Shown here: in pieces, positions 34,059 to 42,483 of the stretch | Layout of the letters: each line of letters starts with the position of its first letter | Position numbering within the stretch: position 1 is the first letter of the stretch | DNA from: an uncultured Prevotellaceae bacterium | GTDB lineage: Bacteria > Bacteroidota > Bacteroidia > Bacteroidales > Bacteroidaceae | Reading direction: 5' to 3' | Length of the DNA stretch: 64,000 bases | Assembly: GCA_946185485.1 (NCBI GenBank) | Contig: CAMHJQ010000014.1 | Coordinates: 21,498 to 85,497 of the forward strand | Translations under genes and position numbers: made by a program | Notes under the pieces: generated by a model | Seen by the model: only the letters and a program-made list of their open reading frames with translations | Database searches by the model: none | Told to the model about the DNA's origin: nothing

Positions 34059-35228
34059 ATGAATGCGAATATGATTAGTGAAACCATCAAGTATATCGGT
34101 GTCGACGACCTTGACATCGATCTCTTCGAGAGTCAGTATGTAGTGCCCGAGGGCATGAGTTATAATTCCTACCTCATTGACGATGACAAGATAGCCGTCA
34201 TGGACACTGCCGACCGCCGCAAGGGTGAAGCGTGGAAGGCCAACCTGAAGGCGGCGCTCAATGGTCGTCAGCCGGACTATCTGGTAGCACACCACATGGA
34301 GCCCGACCATGCTGCACTGATTGCTGAGATGCTGGAAACTTACCCTGGTTTGCAGCTCGTGTGCAGTCCTCAGGCCGTCAAGATGCTGCCCAACTTCTTC
34401 GAGGGCTTCAACTTCGAGGGACGTGTCATCACCGTCAAGGAGGGCGATACGCTCTCGTTGGGTCATCATACCCTGCACTTCATCACTGCTGCGATGGTGC
34501 ATTGGCCTGAGGTCATCATGAGTTACGACACGCTGGACAAGGTGCTCTTCTCCGCTGACGGCTTCGGTAAGTTTGGCGCGCTGGTCAACGAGACCGACGA
34601 CTGGGCCTGCGAGGCACGCCGCTACTACTTTAATATATGTGGCAAGTACGGCGCACAGGTGCAGAGCGTGATGAAGAAGATGAGTGCTATCGACGTCCAG
34701 ACCATCTGTCCCCTGCACGGCCCCGTCCTCAAGGGCGAGGCGCTGGCTGAGGCTGTCAAGCTCTACGACACTTGGAGCAAGTACGAGCCTGAGAGCGAGG
34801 GCATACTCATTGCTTACGCCAGCATTCACGGCGGTACGGCAAAGGCTGCCGAGCGTCTGGGCGAGATACTCCGCCAGAAGGGTGCCAAGAAGGTGGTGGT
34901 GAGCGATTTGAGCCGCGACGATATGGCTGAGGTCATCGAGGATGCCTTCCGTTATCCTACCGTTGTGGTGGCTGCATCGAGCTACGACGGTGGCGTCTTC
35001 CCCGTCATGCACGACTTCCTCTACCACCTGCAGATCAAGAACTACCAGAAGCGCCGCTTCGCCATCGTCGAGAACGGCAGTTGGGCACCTTCAGCTGGTC
35101 GCGTCATGCGCTCCATGATTGAGGCCATGAAGGAATGTGAAATTGTAGAGCCGATGGTCACCATCCGCTCACGCATGAAGTCTGGCGACGAGGCTCTGCT
35201 GCAGCAGCTGGCCGACAGCCTGATTTGA
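34059..35228 (+). CDS. FprA-type flavo-diiron protein (A-type flavoprotein)
   Basis: 389 aa. The N-terminal metallo-beta-lactamase-like domain has diiron ligands HHMEPDH (HxExDH) and later His/Asp positions in MVHWPEVIMSYD, FSADGFGKFG and CPLHGPVL. The C-terminal flavodoxin domain (about residues 240-389) has IAYASIHGGTAKAAE for FMN. Such proteins reduce oxygen or nitric oxide to protect anaerobes. No rubredoxin domain is fused. The gene ends in a 4-bp overlap with the possible TTG start of the next gene. Confidence 0.9.
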   Translation: MNANMISETIKYIGVDDLDIDLFESQYVVPEGMSYNSYLIDDDKIAVMDTADRRKGEAWKANLKAALNGRQPDYLVAHHMEPDHAALIAEMLETYPGLQLVCSPQAVKMLPNFFEGFNFEGRVITVKEGDTLSLGHHTLHFITAAMVHWPEVIMSYDTLDKVLFSADGFGKFGALVNETDDWACEARRYYFNICGKYGAQVQSVMKKMSAIDVQTICPLHGPVLKGEALAEAVKLYDTWSKYEPESEGILIAYASIHGGTAKAAERLGEILRQKGAKKVVVSDLSRDDMAEVIEDAFRYPTVVVAASSYDGGVFPVMHDFLYHLQIKNYQKRRFAIVENGSWAPSAGRVMRSMIEAMKECEIVEPMVTIRSRMKSGDEALLQQLADSLI

Positions 35229-35245
35229 ATAACCGAGGGAGTGCT

Positions 35246-35914
35246 GTGAGAAGCTTGCAGATACACAGTTGTCCGGAGCTCATGGAGCACATCCAGGAGG
35301 TGGGGTTCCTGCCGCTGCTCGATAGTGGTGTGCGGGGCTACTCTGCCGAGGACCTGGTGGACGAGGACTGCCGCTACGTGGTGATGGACGATGGCGGGTG
35401 GGACTGGCCGCTGTGGAAGTGGAAGGGTCCCATCGTCACCGAGGGACGCTGCGTGTATGGCAAGCTGTTTGCGGGCAAGGCGGGATTCGTCAGTCGTGAG
35501 TGGTGGCCTGATTTGTGCAACTATCGCCGCAGTTCAAGGCCTGCGCCTGCCGTTGGTTCTATAGATGAGGCTATCCTGCTGACGCTTGCCGAGCACGGCA
35601 GCCTGATTACGCGTGAACTGCGTGCGGCGTGTGGTTTCGACGGTCCCAAGATGCGCAGCCGTTTCGATGGTTATGTGACACGCCTGCAGATGGCCTGCCG
35701 CATCGTCACTGAGGATTTTGTCTATCCCACCGACAAGCACGGACGCGAGTACGGCTGGGGCTGGTCGCTCTTGACCACGCCTGAGCGGTTGTTGGGGCCT
35801 GAAATATGCCGATGTGAGCGTTCGCCTCAGGAGTCGTTCGAGCGGATGTTTGCTCACTTGCGCAAACTGTTGCCCGAAGCCACCGAGAAGCAGATAATCA
35901 AGCTGATCAAGTAG
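35246..35914 (+). CDS. AlkZ-related winged-helix protein
   Basis: About 222 aa from a GTG start; a TTG at 35225 overlapping the fprA stop is an alternative giving 229 aa. The N-terminal part has DDGGWDWPLWKWKGPIVTEG and CVYGKLFAGKAGFVSREWWPDLCNYRR. The C-terminal part (about 115-200) looks like winged-helix segments (LITRELRAACGF, MRSRFDGYVTRLQMACRI). It resembles proteins annotated as AlkZ-related in Bacteroidota; AlkZ is a DNA glycosylase for interstrand crosslinks, but the catalytic features are not obvious here, so function is uncertain. It opens a run of repair-type genes. Confidence 0.6.
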   Translation: MRSLQIHSCPELMEHIQEVGFLPLLDSGVRGYSAEDLVDEDCRYVVMDDGGWDWPLWKWKGPIVTEGRCVYGKLFAGKAGFVSREWWPDLCNYRRSSRPAPAVGSIDEAILLTLAEHGSLITRELRAACGFDGPKMRSRFDGYVTRLQMACRIVTEDFVYPTDKHGREYGWGWSLLTTPERLLGPEICRCERSPQESFERMFAHLRKLLPEATEKQIIKLIK

Positions 35915-35919
35915 GGGGG

Positions 35920-36282
35920 ATGCAGGACTATCCCAATCAGATGTCGCCAGAGCAGGCACGGGCGTTTCGCGATGCCGTGCTCAATATCGTCAGCCAGATT
36001 CCTTGCGGACGGGTGACTACTTATGGTCATATCGCTGTCTGGGCGGGTTGGCCGAGCCATTCGAGGATGGTGGGCAGGACGTTGCGTTATTCGCCAGAGG
36101 CAGAGCAGTTGCCCTGCCATCGTGTGGTGAACAAGGAGGGCCGCACAGCACCCGGCTGGAGTCGTCAACGGACGCTCCTCGAGTCCGAGGGTGTCTCTTT
36201 CAAGGGCAACGGTCATGTGGATATGCAGCGGCATCTTTGGGAGCCGGACATGTCACAATTACAGGAAATTTTGCACTCATGA
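35920..36282 (+). CDS. MGMT/alkyltransferase-family protein with active-site Cys
   Basis: 120 aa, consisting only of the C-terminal O6-alkylguanine-DNA alkyltransferase domain. The helix-turn-helix and Arg finger region IPCGRVTTYGHIAVWAGWPSHSRMVGRTLRYSP is followed by the PCHRVV active-site motif with Cys retained; the alkyltransferase-like (ATL) proteins have Trp at that place. It therefore could repair O6-alkylguanine or act as a damage sensor. It starts 6 bp after the AlkZ-related gene and overlaps the glycerate kinase start by 4 bp. Confidence 0.85.
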   Translation: MQDYPNQMSPEQARAFRDAVLNIVSQIPCGRVTTYGHIAVWAGWPSHSRMVGRTLRYSPEAEQLPCHRVVNKEGRTAPGWSRQRTLLESEGVSFKGNGHVDMQRHLWEPDMSQLQEILHS

Positions 36283-37358
36283 AGCGAAAGATATACGTGG
36301 CAAGCAAGAATATAATCGTAGCGATTGATTCGTTCAAGGGGTGTCTGACGTCGGCTGAGGCTAATCAGGCGGCGGCAAGGGGTATTCTCGACAAGATGCC
36401 TGATGCTGAGGTGGTGCAGGTGCCTGTGAGCGATGGCGGCGAGGGCTTTATGGAGGCATTCCAGGCGGCGATGGGCGGTGAGTTGGTGGAGGTCAACGTG
36501 AAAGACCCGCTGATGCGCCCCATCATGGCTCAGTATTTGATGACGGGTAATACGGCGGTGATAGAAATCGCCAAGGCCAGCGGACTGACGCTGCTTTCGC
36601 TTGAGGAGCACAACCCGATGGTGGCAACGAGCTACGGTACGGGGCAGCTGGTGGTGAATGCTGTGCGCAGAGGGTGCAGGCGCATTATCGTGGGGCTGGG
36701 CGGCAGTGCCACCAGCGACTGCGGCATAGGCATGCTGCGGGCGGTGATTGATAGTTTTTCGAAGGGAGGCACGTGGGACGATGTCCATGCATTGGATGAC
36801 GTCCAGGTCACGATAGCCACCGATGTTACCAATCCGCTGTGTGGCGAGCATGGGGCGGCGTATGTCTTTGCACCTCAGAAGGGCGCGACCCATGAGCAAG
36901 TCCTGGCCCTTGATGCCCGCGCCAAGCGTTTTGCGGCGGTCTCTGCCAAGCATCTGGGCCATGACTGTCAGCACATGCCTGGGGCAGGTGCTGCTGGTGG
37001 CTTAGGATATGCTTTCCTGCAATACATGAAGGCGGAGTGTCGCTCTGGCATCGACCTCCTGCTGGACACCATCCATTTTGACGACCTGCTGCAGGACGCT
37101 GACCTCGTGATTACCGGTGAAGGCTCTGCTGACCGCCAGACGCTGATGGGAAAGCTGCCTTTCGGCATATTGCAACGTGCTCAGAACCATCACATTCCCG
37201 TCATGCTGATAGCCGGGTGCATAGCTGACGAGCCACTGCTCCTTGATGCCGGCTTCGCCCGTGTCGCCTGCATCAACCCTCCCGGCTTACCCCTCGAAAT
37301 CGCGATGCGACCGGCAACGGCGAAGGAGAATATCCGGGCGACGGTCTGCCCTAAATAG
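36279..37358 (+). CDS. Glycerate kinase
   Basis: 359 aa, GlxK/GarK family (glycerate 2-kinase) acting on D-glycerate. Family stretches: IIVAIDSFKGCLTSAEANQAAARGI, VPVSDGGEGFMEAF, GLGGSATSDCGIGMLRA, PGAGAAGGLGYAFL and ITGEGSADRQTLMGKLPFG. A much longer upstream frame overlaps the alkyltransferase gene out of frame and is not credible; the ATG overlapping that gene's stop (ATGA) is used. It has no obvious link to the repair genes around it except co-transcription. Confidence 0.88.
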   Translation: MKRKIYVASKNIIVAIDSFKGCLTSAEANQAAARGILDKMPDAEVVQVPVSDGGEGFMEAFQAAMGGELVEVNVKDPLMRPIMAQYLMTGNTAVIEIAKASGLTLLSLEEHNPMVATSYGTGQLVVNAVRRGCRRIIVGLGGSATSDCGIGMLRAVIDSFSKGGTWDDVHALDDVQVTIATDVTNPLCGEHGAAYVFAPQKGATHEQVLALDARAKRFAAVSAKHLGHDCQHMPGAGAAGGLGYAFLQYMKAECRSGIDLLLDTIHFDDLLQDADLVITGEGSADRQTLMGKLPFGILQRAQNHHIPVMLIAGCIADEPLLLDAGFARVACINPPGLPLEIAMRPATAKENIRATVCPK

Positions 37359-37397
37359 TAAAAAATGATAATTGTTGCAGGTAAAATGGAGAAAGTC

Positions 37398-37428
37398 TTT
37401 GTTTTATCGAATAAAACTATTATATTTG
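37398..37428 (+). promoter_or_regulatory. Rubrerythrin promoter (-33 TTTG, -7 TATATTTG)
   Basis: TTTG and TATATTTG with a 19-bp spacer; the ATG follows about 60 bp later. Confidence 0.6.
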
Positions 37429-37490
37429 CACTCAGTATTCATTTGCCCCCCAACGACTCGTTGGAGAAACTAAAAAAACTATAAAGACTT

Positions 37491-38033
37491 ATGAAAGAAC
37501 TAAAAGGAACGAAGACCGAGCAGAACCTCAAGGAGGCTTTTGCAGGCGAGAGTATGGCGAGGAACAAGTACACGTATTTTGCTTCCCGCGCCAAGAAGGA
37601 CGGATTTGTGCAGATTGCATCTATCTTTGAGGAGACGGCTGCCAACGAGAAGGAACATGCTAAGATGTGGTACAAGTACCTGAACGGCGGTAGCGTGAGC
37701 GATACGAAGGCCAACCTGGAGGATGCTGCCAATGGCGAGAATTTCGAGTGGACCGATATGTATGCCCGCATGGCTAAGGAGGCTCGTGAAGAGGGCTTCG
37801 ACGAGATTGCCGAGAAGTTCGAACTGGTGGGCGCTATCGAGAAACACCATGAGGAGCGTTATCGCAAGCTGCTGAAGAACATCGAGGATGCTGTGGTCTT
37901 CTCCCGCGAGGGTGATGTCATCTGGCAGTGCAGCAACTGCGGACATATCGTCATCGGCAAGAAGGCTCCGGAAGTTTGCCCTACCTGCGACCATCCGCAG
38001 AGCTACTTCCAGATTAAGGCAGAAAACTACTGA
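37491..38033 (+). CDS. rbr: Rubrerythrin
   Basis: 180 aa peroxide-reducing diiron protein of anaerobes. The ferritin-like four-helix domain (about 1-140) has ligands in [30 protein letters not shown] and [12 protein letters not shown]. The C-terminal rubredoxin-like domain has two Cys pairs, CSNCGH and CPTCDHP, for one iron. It is complete and of standard length. The GTG start of the next gene overlaps its region by about a base, so the glycosylase-like gene is probably expressed with it. Confidence 0.95.
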   Translation: MKELKGTKTEQNLKEAFAGESMARNKYTYFASRAKKDGFVQIASIFEETAANEKEHAKMWYKYLNGGSVSDTKANLEDAANGENFEWTDMYARMAKEAREEGFDEIAEKFELVGAIEKHHEERYRKLLKNIEDAVVFSREGDVIWQCSNCGHIVIGKKAPEVCPTCDHPQSYFQIKAENY

Positions 38034-38034
38034 T

Positions 38035-38652
38035 GTGGCCTCGTATCTGAACACGGAGAATATAGCGCGGAGCAAGGACGGCGTGGAGTATCACCCGCTG
38101 CGACCTTTCCTGCCGGAGAATGCGCGGGTGCTGTTCCTTGGCAGTTTCCCGCCGCAGCGTAAGCGCTGGTGCATGGACTTCTACTATCCCAACTTCATCA
38201 ACGACCACTGGCGCATCGAGGGACAGATATTCTATGGCGACAAGAACCATTTCGTGGATATGGCGAATAAGCGTTTCAAGATAGACGAGATTGTAGCCTT
38301 CTGCAAGGAGAAAGGGCTCGCATTCTTCGATACATCCACCGCCATCCGTCGCCTGCAGGACAATGCTTCGGACAAGTTCCTGGAAGTGGTGGAGCCAACG
38401 GATATCCGTGCCTTGCTTTCTCAACTACCCCGTCTGCGTGCCATCGTCACTACAGGTGAAAAGGCTACCGAGACCATCTGTGCCTCGCTGGGCATTTCCA
38501 CAATTCCCAAGGTCAACGCCTCTGTCACCATTCCTCCATCAGGGAGACTTTTCCTCTATCGTCTCCCGTCTTCTTCTCGTGCTTACCCTTTGTCTTTCGA
38601 CAAGAAGGTAGAGGCTTATCGTCAGTTTTTTCAATTAAATGATGCAGAGTGA
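38035..38652 (+). CDS. Uracil-DNA glycosylase superfamily protein
   Basis: About 205 aa from a GTG directly behind the rubrerythrin stop; the open frame upstream is within rubrerythrin out of frame. It carries VLFLGSFPPQRKRWCMDFYYPN, comparable with the water-activating motif region of uracil-DNA glycosylases, then FFDTSTAIRR, AIVTTGEKATETIC and the late VNASVTIPPSGRL. The enzymatic specificity cannot be told. Bacteroidota proteins of this type are annotated as uracil-DNA glycosylase family. Confidence 0.75.
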   Translation: MASYLNTENIARSKDGVEYHPLRPFLPENARVLFLGSFPPQRKRWCMDFYYPNFINDHWRIEGQIFYGDKNHFVDMANKRFKIDEIVAFCKEKGLAFFDTSTAIRRLQDNASDKFLEVVEPTDIRALLSQLPRLRAIVTTGEKATETICASLGISTIPKVNASVTIPPSGRLFLYRLPSSSRAYPLSFDKKVEAYRQFFQLNDAE

Positions 38653-38764
38653 ATACGACGTGGATAAGCACCAGTCTACCCTTGAGTTGCTCCCTGCCTT
38701 GCCCGACAACTGGAAGGACGGCGAGGTAAGTGGTCTGCGCGCCCGTGGAGGCATCACTGAATAA
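38639..38764 (+). pseudogene. Fragment of a glycoside hydrolase C-terminus (GH95-like)
   Basis: 41-residue open frame with LELLPALPDNWKDGEVSGLRARGG, a motif that occurs near the C-terminus of GH95-type fucosidases and related enzymes. No catalytic domain exists upstream; the frame begins inside the end of the glycosylase gene. Most likely a leftover of a lost or rearranged carbohydrate gene. Confidence 0.5.
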
Positions 38765-38816
38765 TAAAGAATGTTAAATAAGTAAGGGCGTCCCAACTTT
38801 TGGGACATTCATGCTG

Positions 38817-38824
38817 TACCTTTG
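38817..38824 (+). promoter_or_regulatory. -7 box of the radical SAM repair pair
   Basis: TACCTTTG, 9 bp before the ATG. A TCCCAA/TTGGGA hairpin just upstream (38790-38805) may end the preceding unit. Confidence 0.5.
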
Positions 38825-38832
38825 CAGACGTT

Positions 38833-40137
38833 ATGCTGACAGAGAAGACGATGGAGAAGCTGCGGATACTCGCAGAGTCGGCGAAGTACGACGTGTCGTG
38901 CTCGTCGAGCGGCACTGTGCGCAAAGGCAAGCAGGGCATGGTGGGCTCGACGGTGGGCGGCGTGGGCATCTGCCACTCGTTTGCCGATGATGGGCGTTGC
39001 ATCTCGCTGCTGAAGGTGATGCTCACCAACTACTGCATGTACGACTGTGCCTACTGCATCAACCGCCGGAGCAACGACATCAGGCGGGCGACGCTCTCTG
39101 TCAGCGAACTGGAGGAGATTACGATGGAGTTTTATCGCAGGAACTACATCGAGGGCCTGTTTCTATCGAGTGGGGTGGTGCGTAACCCCGACTATACGAT
39201 GGAGCGTCTGGCTGCCATTGCCCGCGACCTGAGGACGGTGCATCGCTTCAACGGCTACATCCACCTGAAGAGCATCCCCGGCTGTTCGCAGGAACTGCTC
39301 AACGAGGCGGGACGCTATGCTGACCGCATGAGCGTCAACATCGAAATCCCCAAAGAGGAGTCGCTGAAGCTGTTGGCACCCGAGAAGGACCATCAGAGCG
39401 TGTTCCAGCCCATGCGCCTCATCCAGCAGGGCGTGCTGGAGAACAAGGAGGACCGCAGGAAATACCGCTATGCGCCGCGCTTTGTGCCGGCGGGGCAATC
39501 GACGCAGATGATTGTCGGTGCCACGAAGGAGACAGACAAGGATATTCTCACGATGTCGTCGATGCTCTACGGCCAGCCCACCATGCGCCGCGTCTATTAT
39601 TCAGGCTATGTCAGTGTCAACACCTACGACCCACGGCTGCCGGTGCTGAAGCAGCCGCCTCTGGTACGCGAGAACCGACTCTATCAGGCCGACTGGCTTC
39701 TGCGCTTCTACCACTTCAGGGTGGACGAGATAGTGGACGAGATACACGCAAACCTCGACTTAGAGGTAGACCCGAAACTGGCATGGGCATTGCGCCATCC
39801 AGAGGCGTTCCCGGTAGACATCAATACCGCCGACTACGAGCAGCTGCTGCGTGTGCCAGGTTTGGGCACGAAGTCTGCCTGGCTGATTGTAAACTCGCGC
39901 CGCTTCAGTCGCCTCACGTCATTCGACCTGAAAAAGATGGGTGTGGTGATGAAGAAGGCCAAGTACTTCATTACCTGCAACGAACTCACCTCGCAGTTTT
40001 CCCAGCCCATCATCGGCATCAACGAGCTGCGCCCGGAACGGCTGCGGCCACTGCTTATCTCGAAGGCACAGCAGAAGCGGGCGGCAGAAGAGCGACAACT
40101 GAGGCTGGACTTCGGAGATGATGAAGGCAACGGATAA
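38833..40137 (+). CDS. Putative DNA modification/repair radical SAM protein (TIGR03916 type)
   Basis: 434 aa. The radical SAM cluster motif CMYDCAYC (CxxxCxxC) is near residue 70, preceded by a conserved SSSGTVRKGKQGMVGSTVGGVGICHSF region. The C-terminal helix-hairpin-helix (VDINTADYEQLLRVPGLGTKSAWLIV) is a DNA-binding element. This family is typically followed by a TIGR03915-type gene, as here, and the pair is proposed to act in DNA repair or modification; the reaction is not known to me. A start 11 codons upstream would lie in the promoter. Confidence 0.88.
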   Translation: MLTEKTMEKLRILAESAKYDVSCSSSGTVRKGKQGMVGSTVGGVGICHSFADDGRCISLLKVMLTNYCMYDCAYCINRRSNDIRRATLSVSELEEITMEFYRRNYIEGLFLSSGVVRNPDYTMERLAAIARDLRTVHRFNGYIHLKSIPGCSQELLNEAGRYADRMSVNIEIPKEESLKLLAPEKDHQSVFQPMRLIQQGVLENKEDRRKYRYAPRFVPAGQSTQMIVGATKETDKDILTMSSMLYGQPTMRRVYYSGYVSVNTYDPRLPVLKQPPLVRENRLYQADWLLRFYHFRVDEIVDEIHANLDLEVDPKLAWALRHPEAFPVDINTADYEQLLRVPGLGTKSAWLIVNSRRFSRLTSFDLKKMGVVMKKAKYFITCNELTSQFSQPIIGINELRPERLRPLLISKAQQKRAAEERQLRLDFGDDEGNG

Positions 40138-40152
40138 GAAACTGACGGTGCG

Positions 40153-40947
40153 ATGACGGTATATGTGTTTGACGGAACAATGGACGGCCTGCTGACGGCA
40201 GTGTTCGACGCATTTCTTTTGAAGGAGCAGCCAGAGCAGCTGCTGGCTGAAGGCGATGTGCTGCCGTTGTTCTGCGACCATACCTATCACGTGACGACAG
40301 ACGAGGAAAAGGCGCAACGGGTATGGGCCGGACTGGAGAAGAAACTGCCGTGCGAGGCGCTGCGACTGATTTCCGTCAGCTGGCTGTCGGAACTGAGGGA
40401 GCTGAACACGCCGCTATTCCTATATATATGTAAGGTGTTCCGTCAGGGGGATATATCGCGTAACTTTGCCGACGCTGATGTGCTGGCTGTGACGAACATC
40501 GCCCGCCGCGTGCTGCACGAGCAGTTGAGGATGAAGCAGTTCATCCGTTTCCAGAAGGCGAAGGACGGAACTTATCTGGGCGTCGTCTCGCCGGACCATA
40601 ACGTGCTGCCCACGATCATTGCCCACTTTCAGGACCGCTTCAATGACCAGCCGTGGCTGATATACGATGCGAAGAGGCACTATGGCTACTATTATGGAGC
40701 CTCCCCCAACCCCTCCAAAGGGAGGGAGGACGTGATACGCGTGACGTTTGAGGACGAAAGCGCCGTGCCCTTCGACTTGCGGAACGGCAAGATGGATGCC
40801 GAGGTGCTGAGCGATGATGACCAGTTACTCCAGAACCTCTGGCGCACCTACTTCAAGGCCATCTGCATCAAGGAGCGCATGAATCCCCGCAAGCAGTTGC
40901 AGGACATGCCGCGCCGCTATTGGAAATACATGACAGAAAAGAATTAA
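40153..40947 (+). CDS. TIGR03915-type DNA metabolism protein (DUF4130), partner of the radical SAM protein
   Basis: 264 aa. The N-terminal MTVYVFDGTMDGLLTAVFDAF and the DUF4130 region (MKQFIRFQKAKDGTYLGVVSPDHNVLPTIIAHFQDRF...WLIYDAKRHYGYYY) identify it. It contains a palindromic repeat in frame (ASPNPSKGRED) right after YYYG. The final RRYWKYMTEK is typical. It starts 15 bp after the radical SAM gene and forms a two-gene unit with it; the HAD gene behind it starts 1 bp after its stop. Confidence 0.83.
   Translation: MTVYVFDGTMDGLLTAVFDAFLLKEQPEQLLAEGDVLPLFCDHTYHVTTDEEKAQRVWAGLEKKLPCEALRLISVSWLSELRELNTPLFLYICKVFRQGDISRNFADADVLAVTNIARRVLHEQLRMKQFIRFQKAKDGTYLGVVSPDHNVLPTIIAHFQDRFNDQPWLIYDAKRHYGYYYGASPNPSKGREDVIRVTFEDESAVPFDLRNGKMDAEVLSDDDQLLQNLWRTYFKAICIKERMNPRKQLQDMPRRYWKYMTEKN
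40698..40730. repeat. Single palindromic GC-rich element inside the TIGR03915-type gene
   Basis: AGCCTCCCCCAACCCC then CTCC/GGAG stem; same subtype as in the glnK-amt spacer. No partner was found within this gene. Confidence 0.7.
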
Positions 40948-40948
40948 G

Positions 40949-41740
40949 ATGATGACACAGAAATACGCATTATTCTTCGACATCGACGGCACGCTGGTGA
41001 GTTTCCAGACGCACGAGATACCCGCATCGACCATCCTCGCGCTCACGCAGGCCAAGGCCAACGGTTCGAGGGTGTATATCGCCACGGGCCGTCCACCATT
41101 GATTATCACTAATCTGGGGGATATTGAGCACCTCATTGATGGCTATATCACCATCAACGGTGCTTTGTGCTATGTGGGCGATGAACTGATTACTTGCCAG
41201 CCCATCCCGAAGGAAGACGTGATGACCTGTCTGAAGGACTGCCAGGAGAAAGGCAACAGCCTGATAGTGGTAGGCCGTCATGATGTGGCGGTAGTCGACG
41301 TCAACGGGGATGTAGACCGCATCTTCCGTCAGATGCTTGCCGTGAGGAATCTCGACAAGGCCGCGTCGCTGGACGTTGTATTGCAACAGGACATTCTGCA
41401 GCTGACGGCCTTCTTCCCCGCCGACTACGAGCCCGAGCTGATGGCCCGTATGCCGCAATGCGTGTCAGGCCGCTGGCATCCGGAGTTTACCGACATCACC
41501 GCCAACGGTGCAGACAAGGGCAAAGGCATCCTGGCGATAGCTCTCCATGAGGGCTTTGACGTCAGTCGCACGATGGCCTTTGGCGACGGCGGCAACGACA
41601 CGTCGATGATTCTCCAGGCCGGCATCGGCGTCGCCATGGGCAACGCCATCGACGCCCTCAAGCAACAGGCCGACTACGTCACCACCTCCGTTGACGACGA
41701 CGGCATACTGAACGCCCTGCGGCACTTCAACGTCATATAG
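40949..41740 (+). CDS. Cof-type HAD-superfamily phosphatase
   Basis: 263 aa. HAD motif I FFDIDGTLVSF near residue 10, motif II IATGRPP, motif III Lys in NGADKGKGI and motif IV GDGGNDTSM. The cap domain type is that of Cof/YidA sugar-phosphate phosphatases. The substrate is unknown. Its last 67 bp overlap the end of the convergent AlkD-like gene. Confidence 0.88.
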   Translation: MMTQKYALFFDIDGTLVSFQTHEIPASTILALTQAKANGSRVYIATGRPPLIITNLGDIEHLIDGYITINGALCYVGDELITCQPIPKEDVMTCLKDCQEKGNSLIVVGRHDVAVVDVNGDVDRIFRQMLAVRNLDKAASLDVVLQQDILQLTAFFPADYEPELMARMPQCVSGRWHPEFTDITANGADKGKGILAIALHEGFDVSRTMAFGDGGNDTSMILQAGIGVAMGNAIDALKQQADYVTTSVDDDGILNALRHFNVI

Positions 41741-42483
41741 TATTGTCGCTCCTGTTCGGGCATTTTCTCTATGGCATAGCGGAGCATGGTTCGTGGCATT
41801 TCTTGGGCGTGCTGACGGAGGAAGTCCCTTAACAAGTCCATGGATACGCGCTTGCCCATTTCGCGCAGCATCCAGCCGACGGCCTTGTGCATGAGGTCGT
41901 GCGGATGATGCAGATGTATCTCGGCATAGCGCAGGCACCATGACGGGTCGCCCATCTGGGACGTCTTCCACGAGCATACGATGCTCATGCGCTGTTTCCA
42001 GAGGTTTTCGCTCTGTGCCAAGCCGTCGAGCACCTTTATCTTATAGTCCCTGTCTCCCAGGTTTGTGGGTAGGAGGAGCCAGTGGCCGAGAATCTTGTGG
42101 ACGGAGAGATCGACCAAGTCCCAGTTGTTGGCTCGCTCAGCGTACTGCAAGTAGAATGTGACGATTGCGTCGCGGTCGCGGATGGCCTTTTCGTCATTCT
42201 CCAATCGTTTCGTTGCCAGTCTTTCAAACTTCGCCACAAGAATCAGCAGTCCGCAGAGCCTCACTTCGTGCCAGCGGCTGTTGAGCAAGACGGGGATTTC
42301 GGTCAGGGGGAAATCCTTGGGCACTGCCTTGACAACCTCGCGTGTCTGCGGCACCTTCAGGCCCAGGAACTCGTCGCCCTCGCCATACTCACCGGGCCCC
42401 GTCTTGAAGAAGCCCATGAGTATCCGCCGCTGCTCGTCATTATACAGCGACTCCATATAGCTGATAATCTCGTTAGCCGTCAT
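41674..42483 (-). CDS. AlkD-like DNA alkylation repair protein
   Basis: 269 aa made of HEAT-like helical repeats of the AlkD DNA glycosylase family, which excise N3/N7-alkylated purines. Conserved stretches: GEGDEFLGLKVPQTREVVK, LLNSRWHEVRLCGLLIL, NNWDLVDLSVHKILG, LWKQRMSIVCSW and HDLMHKAVGWMLREMGKR. The last 20 residues are encoded over the 3' end of the convergent HAD gene and look like an extension. The start overlaps the helicase stop by 4 bp (ATGA), so it is in one unit with it. Confidence 0.87.
   Translation of the reverse strand: MTANEIISYMESLYNDEQRRILMGFFKTGPGEYGEGDEFLGLKVPQTREVVKAVPKDFPLTEIPVLLNSRWHEVRLCGLLILVAKFERLATKRLENDEKAIRDRDAIVTFYLQYAERANNWDLVDLSVHKILGHWLLLPTNLGDRDYKIKVLDGLAQSENLWKQRMSIVCSWKTSQMGDPSWCLRYAEIHLHHPHDLMHKAVGWMLREMGKRVSMDLLRDFLRQHAQEMPRTMLRYAIEKMPEQERQYYMTLKCRRAFSMPSSSTEVVT

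Noticed and set aside
36003..36278. N-terminal extension of the glycerate kinase frame
   Set aside because: It overlaps the alkyltransferase gene out of frame and has no homology; the ATG overlapping the alkyltransferase stop fits the family start.
35920..36282. Alkyltransferase-like (ATL) protein without repair activity
   Set aside because: ATL proteins have Trp in the active site; here the PCHR motif with Cys is intact.
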